Below are positions 6,286 to 8,633 of a stretch of DNA of 8,633 nucleotides, one piece after another. How positions within the stretch are numbered: position 1 is the stretch's first letter; each line of letters begins with the position of its first letter. A program made the position numbers and the translations under genes. The stretch is taken from the NCBI GenBank assembly GCA_004356555.1, contig SMWY01000017.1, positions 1-8,633 on the forward strand, written 5' to 3'. A model generated the notes under the pieces. The model saw nothing but the letters and a program-made list of their open reading frames with translations. It was not told the origin of the DNA and ran no database searches. Source of the stretch: Candidatus Dadabacteria bacterium. GTDB lineage: Bacteria > Desulfobacterota_D > UBA1144 > Nemesobacterales > UBA2774.

Positions 6286-6720
6286 CTACTCCCGCCAGCG
6301 TTTGAGCGCTCTTATGAATTCACGCTCAAGCAATATTGCGTCCCTCATTAGGTCTTCCGGACCAAGCGCCCTTCCGCTATAGTTCTCGGAAATAACCTTA
6401 AGGAGGTCCATCAACCTCTGCTCCCGGTCATCCTCCCATGTGGACTCGTTCCTACGCTGGCCGTGGTTAAGCGGGAGCCCATTCTTGATAGGTTCCTCAC
6501 GTCCAAGCACATTTATGGACTGTATCCATGTGCCTGTGCCCTTTTTTCCATACCTGTACTCAACAAAGTCACCAACTATCGGTACCTCAAAAGGCTCTTT
6601 TCTGTATTCCGGTTTTGAAAAAGAGAGCCAGTTCTCTCTCCCCTCGATCTTAATCCCGGTCTCGCTCACCCTGGAGACCCTGCCGCGCCCATCATCGCGT
6701 TTAATACCATTTTGCTGCAT
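6286..6720 (-). CDS. OB-fold-like protein, possible single-strand DNA-binding partner
   Basis: The 144-residue product has an N-terminal region (about 11-73) that reads as a five-strand barrel: GRVSRVSE, GIKIEG, NWLSFSK, then VGDFVEYRYG and TWIQSINVLG. This alternating pattern with aromatic residues (Trp31, Phe34, Tyr54, Tyr57, Trp65) is typical of small OB-fold nucleic-acid-binding domains. A charged linker and a helical C-terminal segment (about 96-143) follow. It is encoded 20 bp upstream of the winged-helix gene, so both probably act in replication or recombination of the element. ATG 6720 has only a G-run (6728-6732) seven bases upstream, a weak ribosome binding site. It does not have the length or acidic tail of a standard SSB. 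OB-fold assignment is tentative. Confidence 0.6.
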   Translation of the reverse strand: MQQNGIKRDDGRGRVSRVSETGIKIEGRENWLSFSKPEYRKEPFEVPIVGDFVEYRYGKKGTGTWIQSINVLGREEPIKNGLPLNHGQRRNESTWEDDREQRLMDLLKVISENYSGRALGPEDLMRDAILLEREFIRALKRWRE

Positions 6721-6791
6721 TGTAGTGCCCCCTACTGATATCAGATCTTATGCCACTCGGCGAGTTCCGTCTTTCATCTTTACAAATGTCC

Positions 6792-6931
6792 ACGGAGCCC
6801 GTCCGTTTTAAGTGGCTGCGGACTCTGTCCGCCGCGTGTCCCATCTTCCGTTTACAGTAGCAGGCGAGGCCTGCAAAGCAGGTAAAACCCGCCGTCAAAC
6901 TATTTCTTCCAACTCTGCAGGTAGAACCTGC
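6792..6931. repeat. Cluster of five 15-bp inverted repeats (6-3-6 geometry)
   Basis: Each site has 6-base arms around a 3-base centre. ACGGAG-CCC-GTCCGT (6792-6806) has one mismatched arm position. GCGGAC-TCT-GTCCGC (6818-6832) and GCAGGC-GAG-GCCTGC (6860-6874) are perfect. GCAGGT-AAA-ACCCGC (6878-6892) has one mismatch. GCAGGT-AGA-ACCTGC (6917-6931) is perfect. They fit the shared pattern RCRGRY-N3-RYCYGY with slight deviation. They lie directly upstream of the OB-fold and initiator genes and are not followed by T runs, so protein-binding sites such as iterons or operators are more likely than terminators. Confidence 0.6.
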
Positions 6932-6950
6932 CGTCAAACTATTTCTTCCA
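6878..6950. repeat. 34-bp direct repeat, two copies
   Basis: Copies at 6878-6911 and 6917-6950 agree at 32 of 34 positions, with starts 39 bp apart. Each begins with one of the GCAGGT palindromes and continues with GCCGTCAAACTATTTCTTCCA-like sequence, so palindrome and flank were duplicated together. Confidence 0.85.
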
Positions 6951-7018
6951 CCCCCTTAACTAACTACTAAACTTTAGACAAGCTCCATCCACTCTCGTAA
7001 ACCAGTTAGAAATTTCAT

Positions 7019-7052
7019 GCCCACCGCGTAGGTGTGCCCACTGTGTAGGTGT
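7019..7052. repeat. 17-bp tandem repeat, two copies
   Basis: GCCCACCGCGTAGGTGT (7019-7035) is followed immediately by GCCCACTGTGTAGGTGT (7036-7052), differing at two positions. It abuts the first long hairpin. Confidence 0.75.
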
Positions 7053-7054
7053 GC

Positions 7055-7107
7055 GCCCCGAGCGCCTTTTGTGGCTGGGCAGCAGCATTAAGAAAAGCGC
7101 CCGGGGC
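7055..7107. repeat. Imperfect hairpin 1
   Basis: GCCCCG (7055-7060) pairs with CGGGGC (7102-7107). After one mismatch GCGC (7062-7065) pairs with GCGC (7097-7100), and after a bulge TTTT (7067-7070) pairs with AAAA (7093-7096). The 22-nt loop holds a small GCTG-GG-CAGC stem. About 14 pairs in total. No T run follows on either strand, so it is not a standard terminator. Confidence 0.55.
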
Positions 7108-7125
7108 TGTCTCTGTAGGAGTGCT

Positions 7126-7179
7126 GTCCCGGCCTTCCCCCTTTTTAAGAAGGATGGAGGATTGCGGGGAAACCGGGAC
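7126..7179. repeat. Imperfect hairpin 2
   Basis: GTCCCGG (7126-7132) pairs perfectly with CCGGGAC (7173-7179). Inside a small CC/A internal loop, TTCCCC (7135-7140) pairs with GGGGAA (7166-7171), leaving a 25-nt loop. The inner CCCCCTTTTTAAG-type core resembles a dispersed intergenic hairpin seen in many bacterial genomes (recalled likeness, not a search). It follows the membrane-protein gene by 23 bp in the leftward transcript. Confidence 0.55.
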
Positions 7180-7202
7180 GGATGGATATGCTAAATTAAG
7201 GC

Positions 7203-7478
7203 TCATCTCTTTGTGAACTCCATATATTTATTATTCCAATCAGATTTCGGCGTAGGCTCATTAAGCTCTCTAAGCACTTCTTCGTAAACGCGCTTATAGT
7301 CTTCAATCTCCATTCGGACTTCCCTGCAATCAAAGCTCTCATCGGCCTCTCTGCAAGTTGTAACCGTCACATCATCAAAGCTCCCCTTTTCATATGCTCT
7401 GCCGAAATGCCAGGACATATAAAAGAATCCGAAAACCAAAATCATGTAACTCGTGTAGCGAAAAATTGATGACATCAT
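7203..7478 (-). CDS. Small single-pass membrane protein of unknown function
   Basis: ATG 7478 is nine bases from a perfect AGGAGG (7488-7493) and gives 91 residues; a GTG at 7499 in the same frame lies upstream of that site and is not used. Residues 6-25 form one hydrophobic segment (FRYTSYMILVFGFFYMSWHF), followed by a charged domain with Cys42 and Cys51 and an acidic helix (about 54-73). The segment could be a membrane anchor or an uncleaved signal; no cleavage site is evident. By the positive-inside rule the short N-terminus carries Arg7, while the C-terminal part is strongly charged, so topology is ambiguous. It is the second gene of the leftward operon, after the regulator, with two GACAC/GTGTC sites just upstream. 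Membrane proteins in this position in prophages can act in exclusion, but that is only a possibility. Confidence 0.7.
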   Translation of the reverse strand: MMSSIFRYTSYMILVFGFFYMSWHFGRAYEKGSFDDVTVTTCREADESFDCREVRMEIEDYKRVYEEVLRELNEPTPKSDWNNKYMEFTKR

Positions 7479-7494
7479 AATTTCCGACCTCCTA

Positions 7495-7524
7495 GACACT
7501 GTGTGTCCTTGACACTATCGTGTC
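7495..7524. promoter_or_regulatory. Two adjacent GACAC...GTGTC inverted repeats (candidate operators)
   Basis: GACAC-TGT-GTGTC (7495-7507) and GACAC-TATC-GTGTC (7511-7524) lie side by side in the 50-bp gap between the regulator and membrane-protein genes, partly within five bases of the ribosome binding site. A third site of the same design is at 8030-8044. They may bind a regulator or act as paired RNA hairpins that limit translation of the downstream gene. Confidence 0.5.
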
Positions 7525-7528
7525 TTAT

Positions 7529-7936
7529 TTAATTTTCTCCTTTACTTCTCTTTCCGACCAAACCTTCACTAACTCCGTCCAGACCCCTCCCGGTCTCAAG
7601 CACTTTCCAGTAACCCCTTCGTTTGAGACCTGAGAGCACCTTGGGATGAATTTCTTTCATTCTTAAAGTCTCAAGAAGCTCAACAGGGTTGAGCCCGTCC
7701 TCAGCAAGATAGTCCGAGAAGGTATGTCCCCGTTTCCTCAACTCCTTCTCGAAATGGAGCAAATTTAAATAACCATACTTTCTAAGCGCCTCCTCTACCG
7801 GCCTGCTTTTTGCTCCGTCTACATAAATCACCATCTTAGTCGAAGCCGGGCTTACCCCGTGTGAATTCGCAAACTTGTTTATACTCCCCCACTCCCCTAT
7901 TATTTGCTGCGTCGTGATATGTTCAATTCGTCCCAT
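7529..7936 (-). CDS. Putative early regulator with a duplicated helix-turn-helix-like unit
   Basis: ATG 7936 follows GAGGAGA-type sequence in the usual range and gives 135 residues. The frame stays open to 8074, but that extension has no ribosome binding site and reads through a dispersed hairpin. Residues 16-60 (GSINKFANSHGVSP through RPVEEALRKYGYLNLL) and 69-113 (GHTFSDYLAEDGLNP through HPKVLSGLKRRGYWKVL) share the layout hydrophobic-x3-G-[VL]-x-P, then P-x-V-x3-L-x3-GY-x3-L. The first resembles small phage DNA-binding proteins that pair a short helix-turn-helix with a conserved GY end. The gene is the first of the leftward operon and faces the repressor gene across a double promoter, the place of cro/cII-like regulators. 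The role as a DNA-binding regulator is inferred. Confidence 0.65.
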   Translation of the reverse strand: MGRIEHITTQQIIGEWGSINKFANSHGVSPASTKMVIYVDGAKSRPVEEALRKYGYLNLLHFEKELRKRGHTFSDYLAEDGLNPVELLETLRMKEIHPKVLSGLKRRGYWKVLETGRGLDGVSEGLVGKRSKGEN

Positions 7937-7981
7937 TAAACCATCTCTCCTCTTGTGATCATTCTCTGATATTTGGCAGTC

Positions 7982-8002
7982 ATCCTGAACTTGATTCAGG
8001 AT
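7982..8002. repeat. Dispersed-type hairpin ATCCTGAA/TTCAGGAT
   Basis: ATCCTGAA (7982-7989) and TTCAGGAT (7995-8002) form a perfect 8-bp stem with loop CTTGA. The string TCATCCTGAACTTGATTCAG is close to a short repeat familiar from intergenic regions of many unrelated bacteria (recalled likeness, not a search). Here it sits in the leader of the leftward operon. Confidence 0.6.
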
Positions 8003-8029
8003 CCCGTCTTTTAATCCGTTTTCATAAAG

Positions 8030-8044
8030 GGACACAATGTGTCC
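8030..8044. promoter_or_regulatory. GGACACA-A-TGTGTCC palindrome (candidate operator)
   Basis: This is a perfect 15-bp inverted repeat in the leader of the leftward regulator gene. It shares the RGACAC...GTGTCY design with the two sites at 7495-7524, and has 13-bp core spacing as in the first of those. Confidence 0.5.
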
Positions 8045-8118
8045 AATCATTGTTCTGTGACTATTTATCATCATTTTGTGTGTCTCTTACTTGCAATTTC
8101 CAAATTTGTGTATTAATA

Positions 8119-8147
8119 TTGTCATAGTCTTATTGTTTATGTATATT
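8119..8147 (+). promoter_or_regulatory. Rightward sigma-70 promoter toward the repressor gene
   Basis: TTGTCA (8119-8124) and TATATT (8142-8147) match the consensus hexamers at five of six bases each, with an ideal 17-bp spacer. The predicted start near 8154 gives the repressor gene a leader of about 58 nt carrying the operator-like palindrome. Its -10 box overlaps the -10 box of the leftward promoter. Confidence 0.6.
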
Positions 8148-8174
8148 ATATTCACAGAACTGGGAATTTGTCAA
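8145..8174 (-). promoter_or_regulatory. Leftward consensus sigma-70 promoter of the early operon
   Basis: On the minus strand TTGACA (8169-8174) and TATAAT (8145-8150) are both perfect consensus hexamers, with an 18-bp spacer. The predicted start is near 8138, running toward the regulator gene. Such a strong promoter next to a repressor gene is typical of a phage early promoter that the repressor must shut down. Confidence 0.75.
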
Positions 8175-8177
8175 TAA

Positions 8178-8200
8178 GTAAATTTACAAAATTGTAAATT
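8178..8200. promoter_or_regulatory. Operator-like palindrome before the repressor gene
   Basis: AATTTACAA (8181-8189) and TTGTAAATT (8192-8200) form a perfect 9-bp inverted repeat with a 2-bp centre. It overlaps a second palindrome GTAAATTTAC (8178-8187), giving three half-sites GTAAA, TTTAC and GTAAA. It starts four bases beyond the leftward -35 box and ends at the repressor's ribosome binding site. A bound repressor here could block the leftward promoter and its own transcription. Confidence 0.6.
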
Positions 8201-8211
8201 AGGAGGGTGCC

Positions 8212-8633
8212 GTGGATCACAATAACGAGATTGGAAAGAGGTTAAAGCTTGTAAGAGAGGCACTTGACCTCACTCAGGAACAATTTGGAAAAGAGATTGG
8301 TAAATCATTAAATACAGTAAATAGCTGGGAGGCTGGCAAAACCCGCCCGCCCGATCACTTCATGAAAGTGATAGAAAAGATATACAATATCAGCCCCAAA
8401 TGGCTCCGCCGTGGGCAAGGGGATATGTTTCTGCCTGATATTTCCGGCTTAATGGGCGGGGACGATATGCTCGAGATTAATATATGGGAGCTTGCTGGAG
8501 CCGGTAATCCGCTTGTGTCCGTTGACGCAGAGCCCATAGAAAGGGTCACCCTCCCCTCTAAGATGGTGCGCAACTATACAAATGGTTTTAAGGTCGAGGG
8601 AGACTCTATGTATCCCACCATTGTAAACGGCGC
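8212..8633 (+). CDS. CI/LexA-like repressor: XRE helix-turn-helix plus S24 peptidase domain (partial, 3' end outside window)
   Basis: GTG 8212 lies five bases after AGGAGG (8201-8206); 140 residues are visible before the window ends. Residues 6-60 form an XRE/Cro-CI helix-turn-helix domain (IGKRLKLVREALDLTQEQF, then SLNTVNSWEAGKTRP). A linker and the start of a LexA/CI-type S24 domain follow. ELAGAGNPL (93-101) holds Ala-Gly pairs as in the self-cleavage site of this family. VEGDSMYPT (128-136) holds Ser132, the expected catalytic serine; the partner lysine would lie beyond the window. Relatives repress phage lytic genes and are inactivated by RecA-stimulated self-cleavage after DNA damage. 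It is divergent from the leftward operon across a double promoter, which supports a role as master repressor. Confidence 0.92.
   Translation, partial: MDHNNEIGKRLKLVREALDLTQEQFGKEIGKSLNTVNSWEAGKTRPPDHFMKVIEKIYNISPKWLRRGQGDMFLPDISGLMGGDDMLEINIWELAGAGNPLVSVDAEPIERVTLPSKMVRNYTNGFKVEGDSMYPTIVNG

Larger units (their letters stand above)
6721..7202. other. 480-bp non-coding region dense in repeats and hairpins
   Basis: No gene is supported between the membrane protein and the OB-fold-like gene; the open frames here (6701-6937 and 7015-7206, minus) simply mirror repeats and have no ribosome binding sites. The region holds five 15-bp inverted repeats (6792-6931), a 34-bp direct repeat (6878-6950), a 17-bp tandem repeat (7019-7052), two long imperfect hairpins (7055-7107 and 7126-7179) and a perfect CTGATATCAG palindrome (6735-6744). 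An origin of the element, an operator cluster and a structured RNA are all possible. Confidence 0.6.
7937..8144 (-). other. 5' leader of the leftward operon (about 200 nt)
   Basis: Transcription from the leftward promoter should start near 8138, leaving a leader of about 200 bases before ATG 7936. It contains a GGACACA-A-TGTGTCC palindrome (8030-8044) and a perfect 8-bp hairpin (7982-8002). A half copy of the GACAC site is at 8080-8084. GTTCTGTGA (8052-8060) is repeated in inverted form at 8152-8160 inside the promoter. An upstream in-frame ATG at 8074 lacks a ribosome binding site. Confidence 0.45.

Noticed and set aside
6440..6811. 123-codon plus-strand frame opposite the OB-fold-like gene
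   Set aside because: Shadow of the minus-strand gene; Pro/Ser/Phe-rich composition and no ribosome binding site.
6701..6937. 78-codon minus-strand open frame rich in Cys and Gly
   Set aside because: It reads through the direct repeats and palindromes, overlaps the start of the OB-fold-like gene and lacks a ribosome binding site.
7015..7206. 63-codon minus-strand open frame
   Set aside because: It is the translation of the two hairpins and the tandem repeat; composition is unlike a protein, with no ribosome binding site.
7937..8074. 46-residue N-terminal extension of the early regulator
   Set aside because: No ribosome binding site at ATG 8074; the residues ILNQVQDD are just the dispersed hairpin read through, and ATG 7936 has a good site.
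1..8633. tRNA genes, CRISPR arrays, transposase, integrase or att core
   Set aside because: Looked for tRNA T-loop motifs, regularly spaced repeats, terminal inverted repeats and recombinase motifs on both strands; none was convincing.

Overview
The window looks like the edge of a prophage or other integrated element beside ordinary bacterial genes. Several genes have strong Shine-Dalgarno sites, and an HU gene and a lipoprotein with a lipobox are present. Together these indicate a bacterium, probably Gram-negative; the lineage cannot be fixed from the sequence. Composition looks moderately AT-rich (not counted).

Left block (1-2569, + strand). An AT-rich leader of about 660 bp carries two DnaA-box-like sites and what may be a decayed gene remnant on the minus strand. 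Three genes follow: a small lipoprotein (662-1294), an HU-family nucleoid protein (1383-1655) and an exported paralogue of the lipoprotein (1886-2569). The two paralogues share four cysteines. Both lack a Shine-Dalgarno site and have promoter-like boxes placed so that their transcripts could be leaderless.

Central and right block (2603-7936, all minus strand) reads like a phage early operon. In transcription order it holds: a 135-aa regulator with what looks like a duplicated helix-turn-helix unit; a 91-aa membrane-anchored protein; a 480-bp non-coding stretch packed with inverted repeats and two long hairpins; a 144-aa protein with an OB-fold-like N-terminus; a 374-aa winged-helix protein resembling phage replication initiators; a 300-aa protein of unknown family that starts 185 bp inside the initiator gene; a 56-aa protein; an 89-aa protein; and a 236-aa protein with an N-terminal zinc-binding motif.

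Right edge (8212-8633, + strand). A CI/LexA-type repressor (XRE helix-turn-helix plus S24 peptidase-like domain) runs off the window. The interval between it and the leftward operon holds a consensus sigma-70 promoter facing left and a near-consensus one facing right, whose -10 boxes overlap. A 9+9 bp palindrome lies between the promoters and the repressor's ribosome binding site. This is the layout of a lysis/lysogeny-type switch.

Points of most interest are the switch, the RGACAC-N3/4-GTGTCY sites before both first leftward genes, the run of 15-bp (6-3-6) palindromes ahead of the replication genes, and the long out-of-frame overlap inside the initiator gene. No integrase, att site, tRNA, CRISPR array or insertion sequence was found.
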